DNA of 64,000 bases from Sweltsa coloradensis (Eukaryota; Arthropoda; Insecta; Plecoptera; Chloroperlidae), in NCBI GenBank assembly GCA_024449915.1, contig JAMZAV010002230.1, positions 1-64,000 on the forward strand, given 5' to 3'. Of the stretch, positions 33,418 through 45,494 are shown one piece after another. The notes under the pieces were generated by a model. The model saw only the letters and a list, made by a program, of their open reading frames with translations. It searched no databases and had not been told where the DNA came from. How positions within the stretch are numbered: position 1 is the stretch's first letter; every line of letters begins with the position of its first letter. Made by a program: the position numbers and the translations under genes.

Positions 33418-35697
33418 CCCACACAGCACACACATATCCCACGAATATCCTATGAATATCCATGAATAAAATGTGTATATTCCAGGGATATACATATACA
33501 GCATTTTATGTCAAATGGCATATCCGGAAAATGTGAAAATGTCACGATATTCATCTACTGTGGACCTCCCAGTTATATTTATGAATATTCTCTGAATGTA
33601 CCATCAATACCCACGTTTCGTACGTGCAATTCTTGAATACCCTTTGGGTACATTCATTCAACATCCATAGGTATATAGATATACATATTACATAGTAGGT
33701 ACATTGTTGGTATCTACAACAATCGAGGGATAATATATTTTAAAAATACAATTCTATGCACATCCACAGGATGTACAGTGGATGTACGGGAATACATCAT
33801 TGGCGTTTATTTGAGTGCTTTGGTACGTCCCGTAGACCTACTATGTACATCATTCTGGATATCCTTCAATGTACGAACAATATAGGGACTATATCCACGA
33901 TTCTTTACGTGCATTTCGTGAAATCCTTGGTACATTCGTACGAACCCCATAGGTATACAAAAATACGTGCATTATATTGTAGGTATATTGTAGGTAAATT
34001 GTGGGGTAACAGCACGACCGATGGATATGTAATTAAAAAATCATATATAATTTAATGGACATTCACAGGATGTGCGGAAATATTACATAAATGTTCATTT
34101 GATGTACGGAACAATATAAAAAATATATCCACGATTCACATAATATGCCGACCATCAACTGTGAAATTCGAAAGGGTTTGGTAAGAAGTAATTAAGTAAC
34201 GTCATTAAACAGCGCACATCCTGAGCAATCCAATATTTAAGTTGGTAAAGGTTAGATTTCAGCTCCACCAAAGTGCAATGGAAGAGCCTCGACCTGAAAG
34301 TTTTATACTCTCAACAGAAATTACCCGAGAATATGAATAAAGCAAGCTCCGGGAGCCATGGCGGAATGCTAACTTGGTTGCGCACGTGTAGAGATTGTAT
34401 TTGGCAAAATGTTTCACTTTCTTATCAATTTAAAGTATGTGCGCATACATGATGCATAATTTGAGTGTAAGCAAATACTTCTTAATGATCAATTATGTAA
34501 GATTCAAGGTTTTTAATAGAAATTATGTACTAGCTTCTACACAACGCCGCTAGACCGCGTTTGAAAACCACAATGGTGAATATGTGTATGTTCATGGCAT
34601 GCACACTGTTATTTAGAATATATACTTACGAACGGAGTAGACTGAATCTAGGTTTATGAGAATATACGTTGGATGTACATGGGACATACCATATAATCGG
34701 TGTATGTTCATGGCATGTTTGCTCAATATACAGCGTATATATTTAAGAACGGAGTTGACTGGGAAAGTTGGTTTATATTGAACATAATACATAGGGTATA
34801 CATGGACATACCATGTAATCGGTGTATGTTCATTGGGATGTTAGCTCAATATACAGAGTATATACTTACGAAAAAGAAGTAGACTGAATATTTATTATGT
34901 AGAATATATGAAGGATAAACATGGGACATACAATATAATCGGGGTATGTTGATTGGCATGTTTTTACTCAATAAACAGGATAAGTACTTTCGAACGGAGT
35001 TAGACTGAATGTTTGTAAAAGTAGAACATTCGTAGAATATCCATGGGACATACATATAATCGGTGTATGTCCACTGCATGTTTGCTCAATATACAGGGGT
35101 ATGAACTTTTCGAACGGGGTAGACTGGATGTTTGGTTTTTGTAGAATATACGCAAGATAAACAATCGGACATACACTATATAATCGGTGTATGTCCATGG
35201 CATGTTTCCACAATATACAGAGTTTATACTTACGTACGGATTTGACTTTTTTTGTTTATGTTTGAGTATGCGTACGATATACATGGGACATACCATATAA
35301 TCGGTGTATGTCCATGTGATGTTTGCTCAATATACAGATTATATACTCAATTGCGGCAGAGATGTGTAAAGTTACTTATTAAAGTATATACCGAGGACAT
35401 ATAGTGGACTTACTAGTAATGTGGTATTTTAAAAGCATATTCTACGTATCTTAATAGGTTTTTGGGAAAAATCCATGATAGAGAAATTAGTTTTTTATAC
35501 TCGTGTATGAAACGTTGTTGGGATTTTGCTGGGATGTACTGCCAATGCTATGAAATCCCCCTGAACATACTTTAAGCTCCAAAGCAGTATATCGTTTTTG
35601 AGGATATACCTAGTATATTTCTGCAATATCGTGGATGTTTAATTTCACTTTGAAATCCAAAATGGGATATTTCCCCCCAATATCGTGTGCTGGTGGG
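33418..35697. mobile_element. 2.3-kb TIR element with satellite core
   Basis: Ends CCCACACAGCACAC (33418) and GTGTGCTGGTGGG (35697) are inverted, with TA on both sides (33416-33417, 35698-35699) as a likely target duplication. The left third is a degenerate field of GAATATCC/ATGTACA motifs; the right part holds the 121-bp array. No transposase is seen. Confidence 0.65.
34575..35350 (+). repeat. 121-bp tandem repeat
   Basis: ATCGGTGTATGTCCATGGCA-type blocks start at 34696, 34818, 34938, 35059, 35183 and 35300, and each unit also has GCTCAATATACAG and GAACGGAGTAGACTG. About six units with a steady period. All overlapping ORFs here arise from the repeat. Confidence 0.92.
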
Positions 35698-35826
35698 TAA
35701 AAACGTTGTAGAAAAACCCTACATTAAAAATGCAGTACAAAGTTTTATCTAAAAAATGCTACCTACATAGCTTTCGAAAAATGTTTTTTTAAAAGAAAAC
35801 ACCCAATTTTGAAAGAGAAAAAAAAC

Positions 35827-35997
35827 GGTAAAACTAGAAACCTTAGTTTTACTTGTAAAAAAAATACAGTTTGGATAACTGCAGGCTTATTTAAGAAAAT
35901 CAAACAAATGTTTGGTCTAAGGAATTTTAATTTACAAACTCTCCAATCCGAAATCGGTATGTGGCAGGCGACTTTTAACAATAACCTTATTAGCTAA
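35827..35997 (+). pseudogene. possible LINE fragment
   Basis: The translation has KNTVWITAGLFKKIKQMF, similar to the KPWITKGLLKSIKKKN segment between endonuclease and reverse transcriptase in Jockey/CR1-like LINEs. Only about 55 codons remain, so this is tentative. Confidence 0.35.
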
Positions 35998-35999
35998 GC

Positions 36000-36485
36000 A
36001 GCAGGTGCCCTTCAATCAAATGTTTGTAGAACGAGCAATTATCAACCGATTTTTTAAAAGTTTTAATGTTTTACTTTAAGGAAACTTTAACTTTTTATGT
36101 TTTTTGATTTAATATTTTCATCAGCATTATGAAATTCTCACTATTTGATAACATGTTAAAAAAGTGATTATTTTTCCAAGATGGCCGCACAAATTTTACT
36201 TTTTGTATTTTTTTCAACTCGGCAATGTGTTTTTAGTAAATAACAAAGTTTTATTCATTTCCAAAAAAAATCGAATTTTCATTAAAATAATCCCAACCCT
36301 CTCCGACCCTTACCCCCTGCAAGGGGTAGAAAAGTGACACCCGAAAAAATTATCAATCTAAAATCGTATTTTACTATTTGGAATATGCGGCGTTGCTCCA
36401 TCACGAAAATCCCAGCGGGAACCCTAAATCATACATTTGGGTAACCCACTAAACAGCAAAATAAAGTATTATCGCCCCCAAATAC
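36000..36485. other. no gene seen
   Basis: 36300-36440 is the inverse of 28150-28320. CAAGATGGCCGC occurs at 36178. Otherwise AT-rich. Confidence 0.4.
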
Positions 36486-36489
36486 AAAA

Positions 36490-36980
36490 AATTGTAAAAA
36501 AAAAAAAAAAAAAAAGGCAGCCAAGCTCTCCTTCAAAATTCTTCGGCTGCGTATGCTGTAAGATATAGAAGTTTAGCTTAGCATTTTATTCTTTCTCCCT
36601 AGTTTTCGCATTGAAAAGAAGTAAGATCATGTCGCCTGTTGACGAGCGCCAAGCCAACCAGATTCGTGTCAAAAAAAGTCTAAATTTTAAAATCAAAATC
36701 ATAAAAAAAATTATTTGGCCATTGAATTTGGTTCATTATGAGAACTCCAAAAAGTCAATGGCCAAGTCATTTTTTATTTTTTTACGATTTTGAGTTTAAA
36801 ATTTTGACTTTTTTTACCACGAAAATGGTTGGCTTGGCGCTCGTCAACAGGCGAAATGATCTTACTTCTTTTCAATGCGAAACTAGGGAGAAAGAATGAA
36901 ATGCATGGCTAAACTTCGATATTATCTTACAGCATTCGCAGCCGAAGAATTTTGAAGGAGAGCTTGGCTGCCGTTTTTTA
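36490..36980. mobile_element. hairpin (foldback) element, family 2
   Basis: Second copy of 20905-21350. The arms GGCAGCCAAGCTCTCCTTCA and inverse lie at 36514 on and up to 36975, with poly-A at the left. The loop is longer and differs from copy 1. Confidence 0.85.
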
Positions 36981-37049
36981 AATTATTTATTATATGTTTT
37001 TATTAAGTTTAAATTAAAATTATTTTGATTTTTTAAGTTTTTTTGGTTT

Positions 37050-37440
37050 TTTGATCCGAAAATTTGTGTCTTGAAACTGTGCACAAATATACACTGTAAA
37101 CACGCAAAAATATAACTTCCAAAGTAACACTTTTTCTTGGTAATCAGCATATTTTGACCAAACCACTTTCTCAAATTACATAAACAAAAAGTAGAGGATT
37201 AACAACCAAGGTTGTTAAGTACGTCAATGATGGCCATCATTTTTTTGGACTAAAATTCTGCGCATAAATATCGTCCCCATGTTATTTCTCATGGGAGTTT
37301 TTGGCCGATGCTCGAAAATTTACTAACTCGAAAGTTTTAGGTTTGCCAATTTTTTTGGTGTTAGGATGAACACCGTATTTTTCTGTTTCTTTGTATATTC
37401 ATAAATAGTTACTTTAAATGGAATTTTTAAGATTAGCGGG
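37050..37440 (+). mobile_element. TTAA-MITE, partial
   Basis: Matches the right two-thirds of 37683-38377 (GTGCACAAATATAC, GGTAATCAGCATATTTTGAC, TCGTCCCCATGTTATTTCT). The terminal TTAA ends are eroded. Confidence 0.7.
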
Positions 37441-37682
37441 TGAAAAACCGGAAATAGAAAAGGTTTTTGTGCAACATACAATTTTGTTGCAAAACAAAAA
37501 TAAACAATAGATTAGTTGGAAATTTTAACTCTTGTACATGCTTCCATTGTTGATAAGAATATGTGTATGTGTGTGTGTGTGTAAATGTGTGTGAATATGT
37601 GTGACTCGTTGGTCATGTGGTTAAACTACCTGCTTAAAATGCACAAGGTCCAGGGTTCGATTCCATTCTGATTTGGACTTAA

Positions 37683-38377
37683 AGGGGCTATTAACTCAAA
37701 AAAATATTTTTCACCATAATAAATAAATAAATAAATAAATAAATAAATTGTATTTAGAGTCTACCCACTCAGTTATATAACTGATTTTCAGTGGAGATCT
37801 ACAGCACAATACTACACTAAAATGATCGTTTAAAAAATTATGTCTTGTAACTGTGATTTAAAACGAATTTTTCAATTTTTTTAACCAGAAATTTGCGAAA
37901 ATTGGTGTATTGGGAAATTTCTTAAATCGGCTTAAACCTGCTTCTTTTTTGTCCACATAGATACTAGAGCAAAGTACCAATCTAAAATTCTCATTTTTTA
38001 CACCGTATCTTCAAACTGTGCCCAAATATGCATTCCAAAATCACACACCATCTTGGTAATCAGCATATTTTGACCGAACTACTTACCCAAATTACAAAAC
38101 AAAATATAGAGAATTTACAGAAAAGGCTGTAGAGTACGTCAATATTGGCCAATATTTTTTTAGATCATAATCGTTCAAGGTCACGGGGCATAAAGATCGT
38201 CCCCATGTTATTTCTTATGGGAGATTTTTGCCGATGGAACCTAGCTCGAAAAATGTCATGTTTGACAATTTTTTGGGAGGTCATGGTGACCCCAATCATT
38301 TTTCTGTTAGTTGCTAAATTCATTACTAGTTAGACTGAATGAAATATATTTTTTGAGTTTAGCGGTTAAACACCCCT
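37683..38377 (+). mobile_element. TTAA-flanked MITE (complete)
   Basis: Ends AGGGGCTATTAA... and ...GTTTAACACCCCT-type, flanked by TTAA at 37679-37682 and 38378-38381. This TTAA-AGGGG form resembles T2/piggyBac-type MITEs. The body is non-coding. Two other copies are in the window (2005-2519, 37050-37440). Confidence 0.85.
37716..37802 (-). mobile_element. 5'-truncated tRNA-SINE inside the MITE
   Basis: The inverse of the SINE tail (ACTGAAAATCAGTTATATAACTG, GAGTGGGTAGACT, ATTT repeats) interrupts the MITE relative to the 2005-2519 copy. This makes a SINE within a MITE within a SINE. Confidence 0.8.
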
Positions 38378-38871
38378 TTAAGTCCATCAGTTCTTGTCTA
38401 GTAGGAATTTGTAAACGGTAACTTTAAGCAACGAGGCACATAATAAATTTAAAGTTGTTCTAAATGGGCCTTATTGATTCTGGCGTTGATATATGCGGGT
38501 GTTCGCACCGTCCATACCACTGATTGCTTTATTTCCTATTTAAAATATCGATCTTTGGTGGTTATCGTTCACTCGTCGACAGCGTCGGGGCCTACGGTGT
38601 TGGCTCGGTCACTTTAGTTTACTGTCCCCCCACTGAAAATCAGTTGTGTGACTGGGTGGGTAGACTCTAAATACACATTTATTTATTTATTTATGCCTTA
38701 CCATAGAGACACATTTAATGATAGTGAGTACAAGATTCCAAACATCATTTAACATTCAATAGCAATGCCAATAACATAATATGCTATTATGATTCTTTTT
38801 GCCGAAATGCTCATCCACCAACGCAAGTGAAAAAAGAATTTGCGACGTTACTTAGAAATAATTGAACGAGT

Positions 38872-39746
38872 GAGCGTAGCGAACGTAGTGATTTCCATTC
38901 GACTTAAACGGCCCTGATGGTTTTTCTGCGTGCGTGCGTGTGTGTGTGTGTGTGTGTGTACGTTGAAAATCAGCCGAATCGCTGAACAGATTGCGCTGAA
39001 ATTTTAACCGGACATCCGGTACGAGTTTATTGAGAACTGCTAACAAAATCAGCAAGATTCATTGCGATTTAAACCTACAAGAAATGATAAACTGAGAATA
39101 GACTTCCAATGTTTAGAAATTATTTTAACGACAATGTTTTTGATTTTGAAAAGATATTTTTTGTTTGTTTTTCGCCTGGCCGTGAAATGCCGTGCCCATG
39201 CAAGGTCAGTCGAATGTTGGACGTCAAGGTACCCCCAAATTCCGCTCGTAGATTGAGTAAACCTTGCAATATTTTCACGTATTTCGTACTGGCTATGTTT
39301 ACCATAGTTGGCCCTATTGCCACAGATTATGGACTACCCTGCGTTATATGCATTTCAAAACATGTTTAATTATTTTTGAAATACAATCTAGAAATTACAA
39401 AATCTTCCCCGACCATTGAACCCACGTCTCCCACATATCGGCTACAAGGGCGCCTAGCCAACTAGACTAGGGAAACGCCAAAGTAGTAGTTAGACGAGTG
39501 AGCGAGTCATGTTGTGAGTACCCGAGGAACATTTGGCATTTAAGTTTGATTATATTCGTATAAATAATAGTTTTTTAAGTTTAGTTGGTATACGGGACGG
39601 GCGCGTCAACTGTAAGGTCATAATGCGCCTCTCTAGCCTATGATAGGCTAGGTAGGCCTAAAGGTAGGGGGAAGAAAAGAAATTAATCGGGTACTCAACA
39701 CATGGCTCACTCACTCGTTTAACAACGACTTTGGGGGTTTCCCTAG
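38872..39746 (+). mobile_element. Helentron-like element, subfamily C (complete)
   Basis: Starts TTGAACGAGTGAGCGTAGCG, with a GTGCGTGTGTGT microsatellite at 38930-38959 and a GCGCTGAAATTTTAACC motif. Near the 3' end the inverse CTCACTCGTTTAA precedes AACGAC...GTTTCCCTAG (end 39746), then T. A reversed 3' end (CTAGGGAAACGCC, 39467) makes its last 280 bp palindromic. A minus-strand tRNA-like sequence lies at about 39396-39464. Confidence 0.75.
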
Positions 39747-39814
39747 TATGTTTATGAACAGCTGCTAAAGTGTTTTTTAATTATTCATCAGAATAAAACG
39801 AATAATACGAAATG

Positions 39815-40400
39815 ATGTGGCATTATTTTAATGCTACCCATATTCTGCCACATAGTTAGTACCTATAAAACTCACATCTCACAAGCCTAGGAGTGGAATA
39901 TTTAAGTCGTAAATTTGGTGTGAAGTTGAGTATTCTTCTAAAAATGGGCAAAATATATTTTTAATTTAACCATGATTCAATTAAAACTCTAATCTACTAA
40001 AAAACCACCGCCACCTTGAACTACATCAACCTTCTAAAACAACATTGCAAACTCGATTTGACAGCATAAAATCGGCAACATTAAAATCCTTAGTTTAAGA
40101 GATACAAAAACGCTAGGCCACTTAATAGATACGTAATTCAATTTAAGAAATTACGATTGCAAATGATCAATTCACAAAAAAAGTTCGTAAGACGGTACAG
40201 GTCGTGGTTTGTAAAATAAACACATGGTTCTGAATTTTTGGTACTGACTGTACATTTCTACAAAACACAAATTGAACCAATGTTATCTTATTGCAAATGA
40301 ATTTACAAGGAAAATGCAATTTGACATTTTTCGATAAAACCCATTTAAAGAAGTTATTGCCAAAAGTATAAAATCACAAAACCCAAATTTGGGTCCAAGA
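39815..40400 (-). repeat. dispersed repeat R, minus copy
   Basis: Inverse of 21860-22385 in the same block order (for example GTAGCATTATAATAATG and ATCCACTCCTA-type segments, CATGTGTTTATTT). No ORF. Confidence 0.75.
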
Positions 40401-40589
40401 ACCCAACTAAGAAAAAATGTAAACTCGCAAGTTCTCATCTACTTAAGTTACCCCTAAACAATAATCAATCATAAAATTTTTGTCTCAGCTAAATGCAAAC
40501 GGAAATGCGATTCTAAACTGGACTATAGTGCCTTTTGAAAGAAAAAGTTGCAAAATTTAGCTGGAAGGCGTGAAAAAAAGTTTTAATAT

Positions 40590-41115
40590 GACTTTTCTAG
40601 GTGCCCGTTGTGGCACCGCAGCCAAGCCGCGGTGCGCTACACACTCAGGCACCTTATACAGCAAGCAGAGTGGGGTGATTTTGAGGTGTCACCCAGCCGT
40701 CATGAAACGTGATGTGAACTTGAAAACTATCAAAATCGAGGGGATTTAGGTGTCCGACAACACATGCCAAATTTGGTTGGGTACGAGCATTCCTTCTTGT
40801 GAAAAAATGACTTGAAACATGCTCAAAATCACTTTAAGGATGCTAGTTTCTACTGGCTACTACTACTACTACTATCTAATTCGTCAGTTTCAATTGCCCA
40901 GCGATTCTGACCCAAACGGTAGGGGCTACAACGTTCATATTTTACATGGACATTAAGGTAATAGTGATGTAATTCCCTTTGAAAGAAAAAGTTTAAAAAA
41001 TTGCTGGAAGGCTTCCAAATAAAGGTTTTAAAATAAGCCTTATACAGGCATACAATCAACAAGTAACTATAGCTACGTGACAATAATCGCCTACATTGTT
41101 TACAAAAAGCAAGTC
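40590..41115 (+). repeat. dispersed module copy
   Basis: Matches 4715-5080 and, in part, the Helentron-like subfamily D body. It starts with a GC-rich stretch (GCCAAGCCGCGGTGCGC) not present there. Confidence 0.7.
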
Positions 41116-41241
41116 TTTAGACCACTATATTTTTTCATTCTATTGTTAATTGGGAATACCATAGCAATTTAATCGACTTTGATAAAATTATTATATTTTA
41201 ACAAAATAATTTTGCAATGGAAATTGAAAAAGTAATGAGAT

Positions 41242-41684
41242 CCCACACATAACAAAAACTTGTAAAAATACAGCCAAACCTTACACACTGAAAATAAATG
41301 AGATCTAAAAAAAGGGCCAAGCTCATCTACCCTTCCACATTTGCGCATTCTTAATTCATAAACTTACAGTGTCCCGTAAAAACATCCTTGAAAAGCTTGG
41401 CAAAATAGAATTTGCATGACCATTACGTTAAAATTAATTAGAAAAAAAGAATTTGGATGAACTATTACGTTTAAATTAATAGTTGCAAGAGTGTAATCTG
41501 TTATCTGTGGTTGCAAATTCTATTTTGCCAAGCTTTTCAAGGATGTTGATACGGGACACTGTACGTTTATGAATTAAGAATGCGCAAATGTGGAAGGGTA
41601 GATGAGCTTGGCCCTTTTTTAGATCTCATTCTTTTCAGTGTGTAAGGTATGGCTGTATTTTTACAAGTTTTTGTTATGTGTGGG
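41242..41684. mobile_element. 443-bp hairpin element
   Basis: The terminal repeat CCCACACATAACAAAAACTT and long inverse arms (41242-41410, 41515-41684) surround a 100-bp loop. No clear target duplication. Confidence 0.85.
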
Positions 41685-41858
41685 TACAGGTATATAATAA
41701 ACAAATGGAACTACAGAAATTTGACTACAATCACTTACAATGCATACAAAAAGCATGTTTTTGAACTTTGAGATATTTTACATTCTATTGTTAATTGTTA
41801 TTACCATAGCAATTAATACACCTTAATAAAATTTATTCTAATTTGTTTGGTTCATTTG

Positions 41859-42666
41859 CTGGATGAGCGTAGCGAGCAAAGCAAAGATTTCATTTCACTA
41901 CATTGGAGAAAAAAATCAGGAATGTTTTTTCAGTTTTTCTTTCTTTCTTTCTGTTTGTATTTTTGTTTGTCTGTTAACACGATTCCGCTAACCGATACTC
42001 CAATTGGGATAAATTTTCTGGAGGCCTTCGAAATCTCTGAACTTAGAACTGCCACGTTCTTTAACGCAATCAAAAAATTATTTCCCATGAAAATCGCAAT
42101 TTTACGATTTTGTTCGATTTTTAAAACATTTTTATGACTTATAATACCTACATGCTTATAACCGATTGTAATGATTTTTTCAAACAATCTTAATATTATG
42201 AATTTATATATTCGTGTGAAATTTGAGCGCAATCAAAAAATTATTTTTTATGAAAATCGCAATTTTACGATTTTTTTCGATTTTTAAAACATTTCTTCGA
42301 CTCGACACCTACATACTTTATCCGATTGTAATGATTGTTTCACAGAACCTTTATTTTATGAATTTATGTATTGGTGTGAAATTTGAGCGCAACCGAAAAA
42401 TATTTCTCATGAAAATTGCAATTTTTGTGTTTGTATAACACCTACATGCATTATTCGATTGAAATGTAGTGTGTAATATATCGTGCGCCCCTGATCCTCA
42501 TATCGTCGTCGTAAAATTTAAAACAATATTACCAAGCGTGTCTCGCAGCCCATAGCAATGGAAAACAAAATCGATTTAAATACCATGTGCATAACATATG
42601 GCAGCTCAATGCACCAATTACGCTCATCCAACAACGCGCCTGAAACAGCATTTACGAGCTTCCTAG
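41859..42666 (+). mobile_element. Helentron-like element, subfamily A
   Basis: Starts CTGGATGAGCGTAGCGAGC, has a T/TG-rich microsatellite at 41930-41985 and three repeats of CGCAATTTTACGATTTT. Ends CGCTCATCCAACAACGCGCC...GAGCTTCCTAG then T. The terminal variant GAGCTTCCTAG is shared with the copies starting at 48883 and 49551. The ORFs 41847-42137 and 42223-42438 are repeat shadows. Confidence 0.8.
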
Positions 42667-43810
42667 TTTGTATTAAGGGCGCCTCAACCGTTGGGTCATA
42701 ATGCTCCACTCTAGCCTAGGGGATATGGGGAGGAGGGGCCCATGCTTGTTAGAACCAGCCACGGGTATACAAATGCAACACAATGGAACTGAAAAAGTAA
42801 TGAGATCTGAAAGAAGGGCCGAGCTCATGTACTCTTCGACATCTGCGCATTCTTAATTCCCTAGCCCTTTCAGACCATGTACTCACAAACGTGAGGGTCA
42901 ACTTTAAAAATTGAATCCGGGTATATAAGAGTTTTTTTAATTGACCCATTTTTTTAAGAATTTTTTTTATTAATTTAAAAAAAATAGATTTTTTTCCCTA
43001 TGCCAATGGACAAAAAGTGAATTTTTGAGAGAAGATTGAAAATGCAAATCTGCGAAAAAAGGCTAAAAGTGGGAAAAATTCGTAAAATTTACCTTTTTCC
43101 CGGAAATTTAATAAATCTCTAGTATTACTATTATTTGAGGTACAAAAAATGCAAAAAGTTAAAAAAATTCAGAAAAAAATCTAGTTTTAGAAATGTCTTT
43201 TGAATTTAAAATTTTACTTAAGAGTGCTGTTTTAACCCGTGGGAATTTACGTAGAGAGAGAGAGAGCATGCTTTACCGGACTCAAAAGGCAGGACTAGCG
43301 ATATTCCAATCATGATTTTTTGAGCCGAGATACGTGTTACACTGTGCACTCGCTGACTGACTGAGCGGGTCCCACTGAGCATAGACCCCGCACGAAGTTA
43401 CATGAGTGAATTGTAGCTTGTTAGTGGTTTCAAACACAATCACTTCGCGATTGTCTACGGTATTTTATTATACTGCACGTCTTTAATCTCTCATTCCCAA
43501 TAGAATATGATTATTTTATTACACATATTATTAGGACACTATTATATTATTCATTATTCTGAATATACGAGCAGGCAATAAAATAAAACAACGAATAAAA
43601 ACTAAAAAAATGTAACCTGGTACTGCGTTTGTCTTGAGCGACTTATTGTTGAATTACGAATGAAGGAAACGTGGAGACAAAAGTGGAATGGTGGCATCCA
43701 TGTCAAGGTGAAGATAAGCAGTGCTAGGAACTATCGAATTCAATTCATTTTGCAATCATAAGATATGTTTTGTTTCCCGCTTCTTACATTGTGGTTAATA
43801 ATTTTATTAT
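42667..43810. other. no gene seen
   Basis: 42675-42770 is a fragment of the 7.3-8.0 kb inverted repeat. 43254-43266 is an AG microsatellite. The rest is AT-rich without recognised features. Confidence 0.4.
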
Positions 43811-45365
43811 TAGTAGTATTTTCTTGTTTTTTTTTTGCAGAAAATGGGGGAAACAATTAACGTTCTGTTCAAAACGTTGCAAACATTATTGGATGAGCGT
43901 AGCGAGCGAAGCGGAAACTTCAATTTAACTGACCCCTAAAAAATTTTATCTCCAATGTTTTTTTGTGTTTTTTTTTGTGTTTTTTTTTGTTTGTTTTTCT
44001 GTCTGTTTGTTCGCACGATTCCGGGCAAACAGCATATGCGATCTTGATGAAATTTTGACAGGACCTTCGAAATCTCTGAACTTAGACGTGCCACGTTTTT
44101 GGGTACAATCGAAGAAACATTTCTCATGAATATCGTACTTTTACGATTTTTTCGATTTTTAGTGCGATATTTGCGTGATATTTTGGTCGATTCTGACCGA
44201 ACAGGTGGGGCTAGAACGTTCATATTTCACATGGACATTAAGGTTATGGTGATGTATTGCTTTTTGAAAGAACCCACGCAAACTATAAAAACTTACGCTC
44301 ATCCATCAACTCGGCGGGACTTTAGCGTTTTCCTAGTACAATTATATAACTTCTCCCAAAATTGCATAATTTTACCTTACCTTACCAAATTCAAAACAGT
44401 AGGTGAAGATAATAAACAAGTGCACAGTCATTTAATCGTATCAGTCAATAAACGTAGCTGATATGCCAAAGAGACCAAGTACTCGATCATAGATATAGAA
44501 TAATAATATATGCGCCACCGGTCGGAGGCAGAATCGCATTTTTCAACCGCTTGCAGACCTTCAGTGCTCCCATGATAATATCGAAATTACTAGCCCGAAA
44601 ATTATGCAATTTTGGGAGAAGTAAGATAATTGTATAGTGTTTGCAACATATTGAACAGAATGCTAATTTTTTTTTACAGTTTTCCACCCAAAAAAATAAA
44701 AAAAAATACGACAAATTTTATACATTTTAGGTATTTTTACGTATTTTCTTCTTTTTTTTTGCAGAAAATGGGGGTAACAAGTAACGTTCTTTTCAAAACG
44801 TTGCAAACATTATACAATTATCTAACTTCTCCCAAAATTGCATAATTTTACCTTACCTTACCAAACTCAAAACAGTAGGTGAAGATAATAAACAAGTGCA
44901 CAGTCATTTAATCGTATCAGTCAATAAACGTAGCTGATATGCCAAAGAGACCAAGTACTCGAACATAGATATAGAATAATATATGCGCCACCGGTCAGAG
45001 GCAGAATCGCATTTTTCAACCACTTGCAGACCTTCAGTGCTCCCATGATAATATCGAAATTACTGGCCCGAAAATTATGCAATTTTGGTAGAAGTTAGAT
45101 AATTGTATAGTGTTTGCAACATATTGAACAGAACGCTAATTTATTTCACAATTTTCCACCAAAAAAATCAAGAAATACGACAAATTTTATAAATGTTACG
45201 TATTTTCACGTATTTTCTTGTTTTTTTTTTTGCAGAAAATGGGGGAAACAATTAACGTTCTGTTCAAAACGTTGCAAACATTATATAATTATCTAACTTC
45301 TCCCAAAATTGCATAATTTTCGGACCAGTCATTTCGATGTTATCATGGGAGCGCGGAACCATTAC
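43811..45365. repeat. 473-bp tandem array of hairpin units
   Basis: TGCGCCACCGGTC starts at 44511 and 44984, and GCAGAAAATGGGGG occurs at about 43838, 44761 and 45233. Each unit contains inverse arms (GATAATATCGAAAT...GCAATTTTGGGAGAA and its inverse). One unit is split by a Helentron-like insertion at 43889-44336. A single unit stands at 48316-48690. Confidence 0.85.
43889..44336 (+). mobile_element. Helentron-like element, subfamily D
   Basis: Starts TTGGATGAGCGTAGCGAGCG and ends CGCTCATCCATCAACTCGGC...AGCGTTTTCCTAG then T. The left flank GCAAACATTA and right flank TACAATTATATAAC join to the uninterrupted sequence seen at 44805-44822 and, slightly varied, at 45275-45292. No base was duplicated. 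Confidence 0.88.
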
Positions 45366-45494
45366 GTGTTGGTCAAACTTTAACCTGAAAGAGAAACATC
45401 GGAAATAAAGTAGATTTGAATAGATTTAAATAAATTCCCGTGTTCAATACCACATCGATACTTAAACCGTTGAGTGACTACGATACGATACTTA

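Larger units (their letters stand above)
37601..38695 (+). mobile_element. tRNA-SINE (type 1), split by a MITE
   Basis: The tRNA-like head is GTGACTCGTTGGTC...GGTCCAGGGTTCGATTCC at 37601-37682. The SINE resumes at 38378 with AAGTCCATCAGTTCTTG and runs to the tail GTGGGTAGACTCTAAATACA plus ATTT repeats at 38695. The two halves join exactly as in the copies at 52757 and 60711. Confidence 0.85.

Noticed and set aside
36181..36192. AAGATGGCCGC as a host promoter element
   Set aside because: Single motif in an AT-rich repeat background with no nearby gene.
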